DNA of 64,000 bases from Eremothecium cymbalariae DBVPG#7215 (Eukaryota; Ascomycota; Saccharomycetes; Saccharomycetales; Saccharomycetaceae). The stretch lies in assembly GCF_000235365.1 (NCBI RefSeq), contig NC_016455.1, positions 434,001 to 498,000 of the forward strand. The letters run 5' to 3'. Numbering within the stretch: position 1 is the first letter of the stretch; every line of letters starts with the position of its first letter. The position numbers and the translations under genes are program-made. Below, in pieces: positions 10,427-19,932 of this stretch. Under the pieces are notes generated by a model, which made no database searches, was not told the origin of the DNA, and saw only the letters and a list, made by a program, of their open reading frames with translations.

Positions 10427-11050
10427 ATGTCTCAACAAATGAACAATCCTAGCATTAGAAGAAAATTGGTTATCGTGGGTGATGGTGCCTGTGGTAAGAC
10501 ATGTTTGTTGATCGTGTTTGCTAAAGGAAAGTTTCCTCAGGTGTATGTTCCAACTGTTTTTGATAACTACGTGGCAGATGTTGAAGTTGACGGGCGTCGT
10601 GTGGAGTTGGCACTATGGGATACAGCCGGGCAGGAAGATTACGATAGATTGAGACCTTTGTCATATCCTGATTCGAACGTTGTTTTGATTTGTTATTCTA
10701 TTGATTTACCTGATTCTTTGGAGAATGTGATGGAAAAGTGGATTAGTGAGGTTTTATACTTCTGTCAGGGAGTGCCTGTTATTTTGGTGGGTTGCAAGGC
10801 AGACTTAAGAAACGATCCACAAGTGATTGAGCAGTTGAGACAGCAGGGCCAACAGCCGGTATCTCAGGCGCAAGCTCAGGAGGTTGCAGACCAAATCGGC
10901 GCGGTCGAATACATTGAATGTTCTGCAAAGACTGGATTTGGTGTCAGAGAAGTTTTTGAGGCAGCCACTAGAGCCTCCTTGATGGGCAAGCAGGGCAAGT
11001 CCAAGGCCAAATCGGACAAAAAGAAGAGGCGGAAGTGCGTTGTCTTATGA
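10427..11050 (+). CDS. RHO1B: Rho1 GTPase, second tandem copy, canonical switch I (Rho1b-like)
   Basis: 207 residues, close in length to S. cerevisiae Rho1 (209). Motifs: P-loop GDGACGKT (18-25), canonical switch [10 protein letters not shown] with Tyr40, DTAGQE, GCKADL, ECSAKTG, a lysine/arginine-rich tail ([12 protein letters not shown]) and a C-terminal CVVL box predicting geranylgeranylation. It is the copy most like conventional Rho1 and is the likely main regulator of glucan synthase, Pkc1 and actin polarity. It follows the atypical copy by about 1 kb in the same orientation and is followed by convergent MRP2, so the pair together occupies the single RHO1 slot of S. cerevisiae (YPR165W). 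The two copies are strongly alike through the G domain and differ mostly at the N-terminus, switch I and tail, as expected for an old tandem duplication. The symbol follows Ashbya usage. Confidence 0.94.
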   Translation: MSQQMNNPSIRRKLVIVGDGACGKTCLLIVFAKGKFPQVYVPTVFDNYVADVEVDGRRVELALWDTAGQEDYDRLRPLSYPDSNVVLICYSIDLPDSLENVMEKWISEVLYFCQGVPVILVGCKADLRNDPQVIEQLRQQGQQPVSQAQAQEVADQIGAVEYIECSAKTGFGVREVFEAATRASLMGKQGKSKAKSDKKKRRKCVVL

Positions 11051-11968
11051 ACTTGGAAGAAAAAAAGAACAAAAACAGTCAAGAAGAAAAAAAGATATCC
11101 TAGAACTATAGTTTAATTGATTATCTCCTATGTCTTTTTGTTTTATTACAAGGTAATTTTGCTGCTTGGATGTTTCTGCTATTTTTGTTGTAGTTACTAA
11201 AAAAACAAAAACAACCTGAAATATTTTCAAAAAAAAAACATTCTTAATTCCAAACGACTATATGCTTTATTGCTCTATCTGTTCCTCCTTATATTACGCT
11301 GCCATACTCTTTCTGTCAATGGTGAACCATTTCCAGAAAAATAATAATTTTTAATCCCCTTCTCTTTCCTCTCCACTATTCGTTTTATGTTCATCAATTT
11401 TCTTTGTTCATTGATTTGAAGAGGGATTTTGTATATACTTATGTTCAAGAATGCAGAGCCTTCACCTAATTTATGTTTTCAATGTCAATTGACGATATAA
11501 AGAATAATATTAATAATAAAGAATTGGAAACAACTTGACCCCGCCCTTTTTATCCTTCTTCATTTTTATTTCTCAGAGATCTCACTTTTGTTTTTGTCAG
11601 TCCTTCCTTTATACCTTGTCAACTCAAGTTTATTTTTTCAACACTTTTATTTCTTCATTAATTCATTTATCCATGCCCATTCTGCAGTCTATCCTAATTT
11701 TTATACAGGGTATACATATGTATGTATATATATATATACATCACATATAGGTATTTTACAAACTTTATTAGATATTGGGGCTCAGTAAGGCCAGCGACTA
11801 TAGGGTCCTGTCTTATAACTATAAACCAAGTCTTGCGCTTCATGTCATTAATCAAATGTTAGTTTATATCCATTATCTAAATATATATGTACAGGAAGGA
11901 ATGTATCGCAGTAAACTAAAAGAAGAAGGTAACAAAAATATTCAACCGCGATAAGATATGCGACAAGC
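11051..11968. other. Convergent intergenic region RHO1b-MRP2
   Basis: About 0.9 kb between two 3' ends. It has many A and T homopolymers, a TATG/TA-rich stretch near 11710-11745 and the MRP2 Puf3-type site at 11886. The several 60-70 codon frames are pyrimidine-tract translations (Phe/Leu/Ser-rich) and not convincing genes. Confidence 0.6.
11886..11895 (-). promoter_or_regulatory. Puf3-type recognition element in the MRP2 3' region
   Basis: On the MRP2 sense strand the sequence reads CCUGUACAUA, which fits the Puf3 consensus (C, any non-G, UGUA, non-G, AUA) including the upstream C. It lies 74-83 nt past the MRP2 stop, within a normal 3' UTR. Puf3 controls mRNAs of mitochondrial ribosomal and assembly proteins, so the location is as expected. 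Confidence 0.65.
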
Positions 11969-12313
11969 TTACCAAACACCTTTCTTCACACCTGGTAATT
12001 CACCGTTTCTAGCCTTTTCTCTAAATTGTGTTCTGCACAATCTAAAGTCACTGAGCACAGATCTCGAATGACCGGTTAGCACACACCTATTTCTCACCTG
12101 TGTGGCTCTGGTATAGTTTGGCATGGCACTTAACTGAAGTTGGGCCTCCATTCTCAGCTTCTGTGGCAAAGTAGTGTTTCTAGATATGTATTTTAGAGCT
12201 TTCACAGTGACTTCATTTTCCGCTACTTGCTGCCTCTTGAAGTGGTCCTTAATTAGTCTGGCATTTAGGAACCCTGAGGGAAGTTTTGTCTTAATTGGAA
12301 ATCTGAAGCCCAT
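11969..12313 (-). CDS. MRP2: Mitochondrial small-subunit ribosomal protein Mrp2 (uS14m)
   Basis: 114 residues, almost the same length as S. cerevisiae Mrp2 (115). It is the mitochondrial version of bacterial S14, located in the head of the 37S subunit. The C-terminal half has the S14 signature: [13 protein letters not shown], then [12 protein letters not shown] and a final [11 protein letters not shown]. It is strongly basic, and the N-terminal region should be imported as is, without a long cleaved presequence. It converges on RHO1b as S. cerevisiae YPR166C does on YPR165W. A Puf3-type element follows the stop. Confidence 0.95.
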   Translation of the reverse strand: MGFRFPIKTKLPSGFLNARLIKDHFKRQQVAENEVTVKALKYISRNTTLPQKLRMEAQLQLSAMPNYTRATQVRNRCVLTGHSRSVLSDFRLCRTQFREKARNGELPGVKKGVW

Positions 12314-12463
12314 ATTGACCTGAACCTGATTCTCAGAGTAGCGGATATACCAATATGTGATTCTCTACGTTAGCAAGTGTTAAAAAGTCAGAGTTTTAAA
12401 AATCTGGTGATAATAGGAAGAATTTTATCATCTAGCATTATCTACGAGCATCTCAGCAAAAAA

Positions 12464-12536
12464 AGCCCTGTACGGGGCTCGAACCCGTAACCTTATGATT
12501 AAGAGTCATACGCGCTACCGATTGCGCCAACAAGGC
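12464..12536 (-). tRNA. tRNA-Lys (CUU anticodon)
   Basis: A 73-base tRNA on the minus strand, beginning GCCTTGTTGGCGCAATCGGT and nearly identical to the S. cerevisiae tRNA-Lys(CUU). The acceptor stem pairs GCCTTGT with ACAGGGC (with a G-U pair), the T arm carries GGGTTCGAGCC (internal B box), and the anticodon CUU is at 12501-12503. There is no intron and no encoded CCA, as usual in eukaryotes. A run of seven T residues on the sense strand directly follows and serves as the RNA polymerase III terminator. It sits at a break in gene order between MRP2 and the AFR1-like gene. Confidence 0.96.
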
Positions 12537-13349
12537 ATTGATGACCCTCCTGAACCATAGTTAACATATCATGATGGACTTTGTGCACGTGATCGTCATA
12601 AAATTATTAAGGATCACCTCGACGTTACGATACCGGACGAAGAATTATCTCGATAGTCAACAGAAAGCTATATAAGGAGACCCAAACCTAGCGATTAGGC
12701 TAGATTAAATCATATACTAGTTCGGCTTAGGACACTGGAGGGTAATTGATTAAGGTGAGAGACTATATAAGCAGTAGCTGATCATCAAGAAAAGCATTAG
12801 CTGGCGCGTGACGAGATAATCCAGCTAGCACGTGACCTAAAGTTAGTTGTGCTCGACAGATTACTATTCATGGCTGTTGAAGGTCAAGTAACTATCACAT
12901 TTCAGTATGTTTTGCTGTTAATGGATATAATCCGGTGTCAGTATACATAACAAGACATATATAGAGTATGCAACTTGAAAATTAAGCCAGGAGGACATAA
13001 TAGTGTAAATGTTATTCTTTTGTGTGGGTAACGTGTTTTAAGATATAAAGGTATGAATGTTAGGACTGAAGAATTAGGGTGTTTTTTTTATTAGTATCTA
13101 TATTAATATATCTATTATATTACATATTTCTAAAACCTTTTTTGTAAGAAAAAATAGGATTATGGGTATGGTCTATTTGTAATTTTAATAAGTGGGTTAA
13201 GCAAATAAGCGGTCCCTTGTTCGCATTTCTTTCCGATTCATAATTTATGGGTCGTATATATTAATACTAATGTAAGTGGTTAAAACGTTCTCGTTAATTA
13301 TATTTAAGTTCTTTTTCAATCTTCAAGGCACGTCGGCATAAAATGGTTA
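12537..13349. other. Intergenic region at a synteny break beside the tRNA
   Basis: About 0.8 kb upstream of the tRNA and downstream of the AFR1-like gene. Seen: two CTATATAAG boxes (12668 and 12763), a 14-base near-repeat with a CACGTG-type core (12799-12812 and 12823-12836, 12 of 14 identical), then a strongly AT-rich segment from about 13080. It could be a decayed retrotransposon LTR, since such elements insert upstream of tRNA genes, but I could not define clean TG...CA ends with a target duplication. No gene seen. Confidence 0.4.
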
Positions 13350-15653
13350 TCATATAAAAAATTGAGTGTTCTGCTTGCTTTCAGGATGCACGAGCATTTC
13401 GTTACGTTTGAATTCATTCAATTCCCATTTTACAGATTGAACAAATGGTAGGCCCTGCATCGAAGTCATGAGTTGTTTTCTTTCCTTTAAAAATCTTTTA
13501 TCACTTCTTCTATATTCCCAATGAGAGTATGTATCATTCACGTAGATCTCTTCAGCGAACTCCAGCCGTTTAACTGATTTTTGTGAGTTCGATGGAGATG
13601 CGTTTCCAGTTGGACAGTTAACGGCAGAATCGGAGCCCGAGGATTTTAGACAACTCATTATGCGCCCATTGAGAGACTTTGTCTTGGGCATTTGCTTATC
13701 AATATGGACAGCTTTCCATTTCATCTGTAGAGTCGTTAAAAGGCGGTCTTTATGGTGGTTCTTCGAAAGCTTCAGACTTGTTGTGCAGTCGATAATAAGA
13801 TTACCTGAGACAGCAGAGTTATAAAAGAATTGAGATATACTAGGCTCATTGAAAATGGGTCTGCGATTTGATCTTGGAGGCGGCGTTAATGGGCTAGAAT
13901 GACGAGGTGAGGGCGCTGCCGACTTCTGCTGCTGTCCATTATTCTGCTCAGCGTCAATAAAATCCCGAAGTTTAGAAAAATCATGGATCAAATCATAGTC
14001 AATTTCATTGTTTAATGAAGATCTTTGCTTTACATGGTAAGAGACTTTCGAACAGCGTTTAGGTTCCCTTGATTGGGTTACAGTTGACATTTTGGATACG
14101 CCTTTGAAGTCTGTTACGGGACTATTCTCTTCGTGACGGTCGCCTTTTAATAGCAATGTATCAAAAACGAGATCTATGTCGAATAGACTACCAGCTTCTC
14201 TATCATAAGAAGAAGTTGAGGAAGTATCATTAGATTCGTCTGCATTATCCGCCTCAAATCCTAACGAAACTGAGGAGACTGTTATTGCAGTCGCCTGCAG
14301 ATCTTCTTCACCATCTTCCAATAACGGCGCCGTTTTAATTTCGGATGAATTGAAATTCGTTGGTTGGTCGACCTTTTGTTTCCTTCTCATACCTGGAATA
14401 AACTTTTTAATAAATGACCCAAATTTGGAACCTTGTTTTTTGGCACCTCTATCACAAGACGAAAAGTTGCACAAATTTTCGAGTTCGGGTGGATCTATAG
14501 CTGTTGACCCACCTATGGCAACTGTATTCGATATATTCACTGCTGCGGTTGCTGAAGACTTAGGACAAATCATGAAATTGCCACTATGCAAAGATATATT
14601 ATTATTGGAGAGCAGCGTCTGTTGTTCCACTGCTTTTTGACTTGAATCGCTGGCACTTGTAATACTGCCAGATGCACCGTCTCTAACTAGAGAACTACTG
14701 CTCCGAGACAAACTACTTGAGGAAGTATTTGGGTTGCTCAGAGTTTTTATGGAGGTAGAGCTTTGTGATTTCGTAAATTGGGAACATCCGAAGGAGGGAA
14801 GGCTTGGTAGAGCAGAAGTAGGAACTTTATGGCCAGATGAAGTAATGTTTTCTTGTAATGAGAGACATGAGGGCCCAGTTCTCAGTCTTAGTGATTCCGC
14901 ACTCATAGCTCTTAATGCTTGCGAGCTGTTCTCAGATGAATATTTTGTTGAAACGTTTACAAGACTAGAAGACTTGTGTATTTGTAAAGAGTTCCGGCGC
15001 GCAATCTTACTTTTCAGCTCCCGATATCCAGAATGGTCTATTTGCCTTGATCCACGAGAAGAAGCAGACAAATTCGGGCTGCTCCGATTGGAATGTACAG
15101 TTGGCTGATGAGGCCCTCGATTATACGGTACACGGACCTGCGGGCTGGGCATATTGCTCATGCTATGCGCCTTAGGTCTAGTATTATACTGTGGCACAAA
15201 CGACCGAGGGGTTTCTGGTAGGGGTAGCTTTTGTCTCAGTTGCGCCCTTGGAGTAAAACTCTCACCATTTGGAAACTGAAACCTCTGCTTCATTTGGGAT
15301 CGCTGAATCTGATACGGTGTTAAGGGAGATCTTTTCTGTGTCTGTAGCAGAGAGGACCTTCTGTGTTCATGGAGAAAGGGCAGATTTAGCGGACTAGCCA
15401 AGGTGTCAACATTAGCCGAGTTCATAGAAGAATGTCTCGTTACTTGGGGATAAAAGTGACTGTTGTTACCTGCATTTCTGGGAACACAAGGCTGTTTTCT
15501 TTTCTTTTCTCTATCTTGGTAATCTAATTCAGGAATCAGGAACAGATCACTTGTAGACTGTGATCTGGGTATATGATTAACGGGAGTTATAACGCCACTT
15601 TGTACAGACGACGGCACAACGTGTAAGCTTGAATTATCGTTAAACTGAAACAT
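13350..15653 (-). CDS. Afr1/Yer158c-like protein with C-terminal PP1-docking motif
   Basis: 767 residues, mostly low-complexity and rich in Ser, Asn, Arg and Pro, so largely disordered. The recognisable part is C-terminal: KRLEFAEEIYVNDTYSHWEY, then a hydrophobic helix and a closing HPESKQNTQFF-type end. The KRLEF stretch looks like an RVxF docking site for protein phosphatase 1 (Glc7), and the IYVNDTYS block is typical of the fungal family including Afr1, Yer158c and Bni4. Afr1 shapes the mating projection and dampens pheromone receptor signalling; Yer158c is poorly characterised. Context supports the single ancestor of the AFR1 (YDR085C)/YER158C pair, since BUR6 (YER159C) and SSS1 (YDR086C) are downstream in order, with one extra gene between. 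Function in this species is inferred only. Confidence 0.75.
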   Translation of the reverse strand: MFQFNDNSSLHVVPSSVQSGVITPVNHIPRSQSTSDLFLIPELDYQDREKKRKQPCVPRNAGNNSHFYPQVTRHSSMNSANVDTLASPLNLPFLHEHRRSSLLQTQKRSPLTPYQIQRSQMKQRFQFPNGESFTPRAQLRQKLPLPETPRSFVPQYNTRPKAHSMSNMPSPQVRVPYNRGPHQPTVHSNRSSPNLSASSRGSRQIDHSGYRELKSKIARRNSLQIHKSSSLVNVSTKYSSENSSQALRAMSAESLRLRTGPSCLSLQENITSSGHKVPTSALPSLPSFGCSQFTKSQSSTSIKTLSNPNTSSSSLSRSSSSLVRDGASGSITSASDSSQKAVEQQTLLSNNNISLHSGNFMICPKSSATAAVNISNTVAIGGSTAIDPPELENLCNFSSCDRGAKKQGSKFGSFIKKFIPGMRRKQKVDQPTNFNSSEIKTAPLLEDGEEDLQATAITVSSVSLGFEADNADESNDTSSTSSYDREAGSLFDIDLVFDTLLLKGDRHEENSPVTDFKGVSKMSTVTQSREPKRCSKVSYHVKQRSSLNNEIDYDLIHDFSKLRDFIDAEQNNGQQQKSAAPSPRHSSPLTPPPRSNRRPIFNEPSISQFFYNSAVSGNLIIDCTTSLKLSKNHHKDRLLTTLQMKWKAVHIDKQMPKTKSLNGRIMSCLKSSGSDSAVNCPTGNASPSNSQKSVKRLEFAEEIYVNDTYSHWEYRRSDKRFLKERKQLMTSMQGLPFVQSVKWELNEFKRNEMLVHPESKQNTQFFI

Positions 15654-17683
15654 CTAGACAGTACAAAATGGGAGAACTAAGCTCACTTTTTGAACAAGAC
15701 TGACAAACAAAAGAAAAAGGAACAGAAATGGGAAACAAAAAACAAAAAAGTACGAACGATCTCTGGCTTGTTGGACGAGAGTAAAAAGTATACCTGATGT
15801 TTTTAGCCAACTACCTTCCGATTAAAATGCAGAATGGATCTAGATCAACAAAATTCCTATTAGTAGGACAGCAACACCGTCCGCTTAAATTCCACACTGG
15901 TAGACTGAGTTGACTGTACAAAACTAAGGGCAGCGGCAACGGGGCTATGGATAGATGCTCTTCCCAGTATAACGACCACAGGCAGGACTATCAGCAAACA
16001 AATAAACCAAATGTATATGCACCACTAGATTTTCCAAATGGCAATGGGCCCACAATTTTCTCTCTTAAATCAATCAATATCGCCACTTAAGAATTTTTTA
16101 TAGGTGTTTTTGTTCAGCTAACCACAACCAAAACCACACACAACCTTTACAATGTTTAATAAGAACTATTCCAAAACCTCAAGATCAAACGTGCCTATTG
16201 CTGCAACAAACCACATTCAACTTTCAATATAAAGTTTTTTTTAAACTTGTGCTATACTTCTGTAATATCAGCAAACACAGGCAACCTTTTTTGGACCCCT
16301 AAGGAATCTGGGAACAAACCAAGGATTTTTTTAGTTTAAAGCCTTCACCTTCTTGGCTGCTTCAAAGGGGGGAGAGGGAGGTGCGATATCTAAGCTAATT
16401 ATATGAGATACCAAAACAATGCCTCCAAATCGTAGCTTCACTCTCGAAAAACCCTGTGCTATATTCGACCTAATTTGGTTTGGATCGAGCTCGTTTCAGG
16501 TAAGATTCACGAAATGAACAAGGGCTGAACTGTGTTGAAATTCTTGTCTTTTCTGTAGTGCTTCCTTTTCCCTGCAACTGCCATAGAACAAGATTAAGTA
16601 TAGGCAAGCCCATATGCAGTCAGTGTGCTAATATACTTTTATCTGTGATATATATATATATATATATAGACTCCACACACATGCATATGCACGAGCATGC
16701 ATATGCATGCTCGTGCATATGCATGCATATATATTTATGCATCCTATAGTGCAGAGTTTCCCTACATATACAAAAAACCACTGTAGTGTGGAATTATACC
16801 ATATCAGCGATTTGTGGCCGACAGGCAACTTTGGGCTGAAGGTAGTCAGTGCAAACTCTTGTCAGTAGTTGGCTGCTGCCCGGAGTAATTGCAGGGAAGT
16901 CACCGAACCGGTACTTCCTTTAAGAGAGGACATGGGGTATTGAAAAAGTAGCCGCACCATGAAGCCAGCCAATGGCCACCATAATAGTAAGGTTGCTTTC
17001 GGGACAGGGTCGAAAGACCGTAGAATTGTAATGAGGGTTCTTATCCCAGAAAAATATCTCTAACAATACTTATGGCGTATTATTTTCTTATATAACTCGA
17101 TAAGGCAGAGCAAGCAGTGCACGAGAAGGCACATGATGTTCCGTGGAGCAATGTGGTAAAATTGATAACTAGGTAAGTGTAGTATGGCGTTATGTGCTCG
17201 CTATTTTTTTGAATTTAGAAGCATGAATCATCCGGAACTTGCAACCATGGGAACTACTGTACCGTATAATGCAAATAATGTTCGTTTAACTACCGTACAG
17301 GGATATAGTGTTTGTTGCAGCGACAGGACGTCTTTTGGACGGGTAGTGTGGTGGTGATATTTTCTATTTGTAGAAGGAAAGGAATGGGGGAAGAGAGAGG
17401 CCTTTTGGCCAGGGGATATCGAGTAATCTAAAGGCCAGATAGCTGAAGTGGACTTTTAGGAGTTGAGGGAAGGGGGTGAGGGGGAGGCAAGTAGTACTCC
17501 TTTTGCACCACCCTTAGGACAACGGTTATCGACTGACCAAGACTTTTCTGCAGGAATGGAGCGGGAAGAGATTATAAGCGGAAACTATCTACATGGTTTA
17601 TATTAGGGATTATACAACAACGATTATGTAAGTTTGTGTGTGTGCAAAGTCCAGAAAAAGGTCAATCTTCTAAGGTCCACTGG
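15654..17683. other. Long intergenic region (2 kb) with a palindrome
   Basis: This is the upstream region of the AFR1-like gene and the downstream region of the symporter gene. It holds a (TA)10 tract at 16649-16668, a 46-bp perfect palindrome at 16680-16725 and purine-rich stretches near 16360-16385 and 17380-17490. The frames present are short and repetitive. I recognise no protein or RNA gene, though a diverged non-coding RNA cannot be excluded. Confidence 0.5.
16680..16725. repeat. Perfect 46-bp palindrome
   Basis: Two 23-base arms are exact reverse complements with no spacer. The left arm begins CATGCATATGCACGAGCATG. It directly follows a (TA)10 tract. Arms consist of alternating purine/pyrimidine blocks such as GCATGC and CATATG. 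It may form a cruciform or a strong RNA hairpin, or be a site for a symmetric DNA-binding protein. Confidence 0.95.
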
Positions 17684-19237
17684 TTAGTGACAACCCCGAG
17701 GAGACTTTGATGTTATGGAAACATCGTCTTGTTTGGAGTAAATTTGGTCATGGTATACTATTTTTCTTGTGAAGACTGTGAAAGGTTTTTTCGTTGTCCT
17801 GCATCGTAAGTAGATGACTGCAGAACGTATGGCTAGGATCGAGAAACCTACCAGCAGACTGCCAAAGGGAGCGGCCACCATCGCTCCAAAGGCACCCCAG
17901 TCATTTTTATATAGACCATCGGAAATCAATAGTAACCTTCCACCATCTCGAGTGTTGCCGTAGTATGCAGTGCCGAATAAAAAGACGCAAAAGAGACCTC
18001 CGAGACCACCTCCAATGATTTCCCAAGCGGTGAGGAAGTCCATCTTGGACCAAAGTCCTAGCATCAAGACGGGGACGACAGCAGAAGACAATAAGTCAAC
18101 AATAAGAAAGATAGTTAGTACATCAGTTGCAATCAATCCAACAATCACAACAGGGATCATAACTATCCCTACAATTGCTCTGGTGTACATTAGAGGAAGC
18201 TTGTTCTTAAATAAGTCATTCGAAATTGTAGATACCAAGGCACTCTGCAGCGAATCTAGAGTACATGTGGATAACACTAGAACGAATGTTAAGACCAATC
18301 CCATAATCCATGATGGTAGTTCAGATAATAGTACAAAAAAAGCCGAGCCTGGATCTTCACTTCCGATGGGTACATAACCGCCCCACACAGCGAGGATTCC
18401 TGTGAATCCAACTACCACGAAGAAGAACACCAAAATACCTGCAGCCAATGAACACCCGATTAGCAAGTCCTTATCACTCTTAGCGGCAAATGTACGTAAC
18501 CAAAACCCGGAGAGGAAAAAGTCATTCGTAAATATGGCCACTGTCAAGATGTATATTAGTTGCCAGCCTAACCTTGTTGGTTTCAAGAGCCCAGAAGGCT
18601 CTATTAGTGAGCGGTCAACCTTGACATAGCAACCGAAAGCAATAGCACTGATAATCCAAATGAACAAAAACACCAGAGTTTGCAGTGAGTCCGTTATGAA
18701 CGAGATATTGAAGCCACCAATAGTTGTGTAGATAGTTGTCACAACACATTCAACAATCACAACCGCCAGACCACCTCCTTTAGTCAACGTTTCCACCGCC
18801 TGTTTCAAAGACGCAATCTCAGAAACCATAAATAAGAACAACGTCAAAATCGTACATGCACTCAAATATAACCCTGCAACAGTCCCGTACCTCTGGAAAA
18901 CCCATTCAGTCAACATGAACCCGTTTGGGCATTTCTTCTTGATCTGAGGCCCAAAAACTGCAAAAACATACATCGGAAGTGCAGAGGTCAATGCATAAAC
19001 AAGTAACCCCTGCAAACCGGCTACATTAGCCATTTCTGGATATGCAACAAGCACGCTGCATCCCACACCTGATGCTATAAAGTTCAGCGCGAGCGGTACT
19101 GCTCGTTGGCTGCCATTTGCCGATAAAAACGTCTTGGAATCATGTTTCCAATATGCTATGGCAGATGCACTCACGAGCATAACAATATATGTCGGCCAAA
19201 TGATGGCATTCGATGCAACAGAAGATAGGGATCCCAT
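17684..19237 (-). CDS. Sodium:solute symporter (SSS) family permease
   Basis: 517 residues with roughly 13 hydrophobic helices and a short hydrophilic tail, so an integral membrane transporter. The family signature is visible: IGGFNISFITDSLQT around residues 170-185, matching the SSS GG...TD..Q core, followed by helices with the Ser/Thr-rich LSTCTLDSLQSAL segment near 325-340 that resembles the family's sodium-binding helix. The only SSS member I know in S. cerevisiae is the urea/polyamine permease Dur3, which is much longer (about 735), so this is probably a different subfamily. Substrate unknown; urea, a nucleobase, proline or a carboxylate are all possible. It sits between the AFR1-like gene and BUR6, which are adjacent in S. 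cerevisiae (YER158C-YER159C), so it is either an ancestral gene lost there or an insertion. Base composition does not stand out. Confidence 0.8.
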   Translation of the reverse strand: MGSLSSVASNAIIWPTYIVMLVSASAIAYWKHDSKTFLSANGSQRAVPLALNFIASGVGCSVLVAYPEMANVAGLQGLLVYALTSALPMYVFAVFGPQIKKKCPNGFMLTEWVFQRYGTVAGLYLSACTILTLFLFMVSEIASLKQAVETLTKGGGLAVVIVECVVTTIYTTIGGFNISFITDSLQTLVFLFIWIISAIAFGCYVKVDRSLIEPSGLLKPTRLGWQLIYILTVAIFTNDFFLSGFWLRTFAAKSDKDLLIGCSLAAGILVFFFVVVGFTGILAVWGGYVPIGSEDPGSAFFVLLSELPSWIMGLVLTFVLVLSTCTLDSLQSALVSTISNDLFKNKLPLMYTRAIVGIVMIPVVIVGLIATDVLTIFLIVDLLSSAVVPVLMLGLWSKMDFLTAWEIIGGGLGGLFCVFLFGTAYYGNTRDGGRLLLISDGLYKNDWGAFGAMVAAPFGSLLVGFSILAIRSAVIYLRCRTTKKPFTVFTRKIVYHDQIYSKQDDVSITSKSPRGCH

Positions 19238-19932
19238 TTCCTAAACAATACAATCTATAACACCCCTGCTTATTACCAATATACCCACTAAGTAATAATG
19301 CTGCAGCTAAATATAGCGATACCTAAGCGCTTTTCCTAAAATAAAATAAAATAAAAACCGTTATTTCTAAACTCTATCGAAACTTCCAATAAATTTGAAA
19401 CAGATTTTATACGGCACACCATGTATATATATATGCCTTGAATTTGATGGAATTCAACGGTACGAACCCCGCTATGCACATAAGATACCAAACTATTATT
19501 TCTCGAGACGGTTGAGTGCAAACAGCTTCACAATTTATTAACAACGTTAGCTTTGACTTGGATCTGCTTCCACTATTCACTCACGCAGAAAAATGGCTTT
19601 CAATAAGCACCTGAAATGTCCTCAATATCCAATTTGTTAAATTATATGGCGTGAGGCCCATTATATATCCATTGAGATTTGCTAATATGAGTTGGTACCT
19701 GAATTCAGTTATAAAGTAACTCTCCATATGCAGTTAAACTTCGAGGGAAATCATACAACGGAAACGATTACTCGAGAGTTTAAAAATCACGTGATATCTG
19801 TGTTATGTAATCAAAAGGCACATGATGTAGGTTTGCTGCGAAGTAGATGATATTATTATTATACACTTAAATAGACGCGTTAGATACAAAAAGAATAGTG
19901 TGTGTGGGATGGAGGGAGGGGGTGGTAGTATG
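19238..19932. other. Intergenic region symporter-BUR6
   Basis: This is the promoter of the symporter gene (reading leftward) and the 3' end of BUR6. It contains a CACGTGA site near 19788 and a TATA-type run near 19423. No gene seen. Confidence 0.55.

Noticed and set aside
12553..12960. Possible solo LTR upstream of the tRNA gene
   Set aside because: No defined TG...CA ends with a matching 5-base target duplication and no second copy in the window. Kept only as a finding to test, not as a mobile element.
14350..15108. Plus-strand frames of 96 and 124 codons opposite the AFR1-like gene
   Set aside because: They are antisense to a low-complexity coding region, with no family resemblance.
17140..17147. 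TCCGTGGA, a pleiotropic drug response element variant
   Set aside because: It lies about 1.5 kb upstream of the AFR1-like gene and downstream of the symporter gene, not near a likely Pdr1 target start; a single 8-base match in 64 kb is expected by chance.
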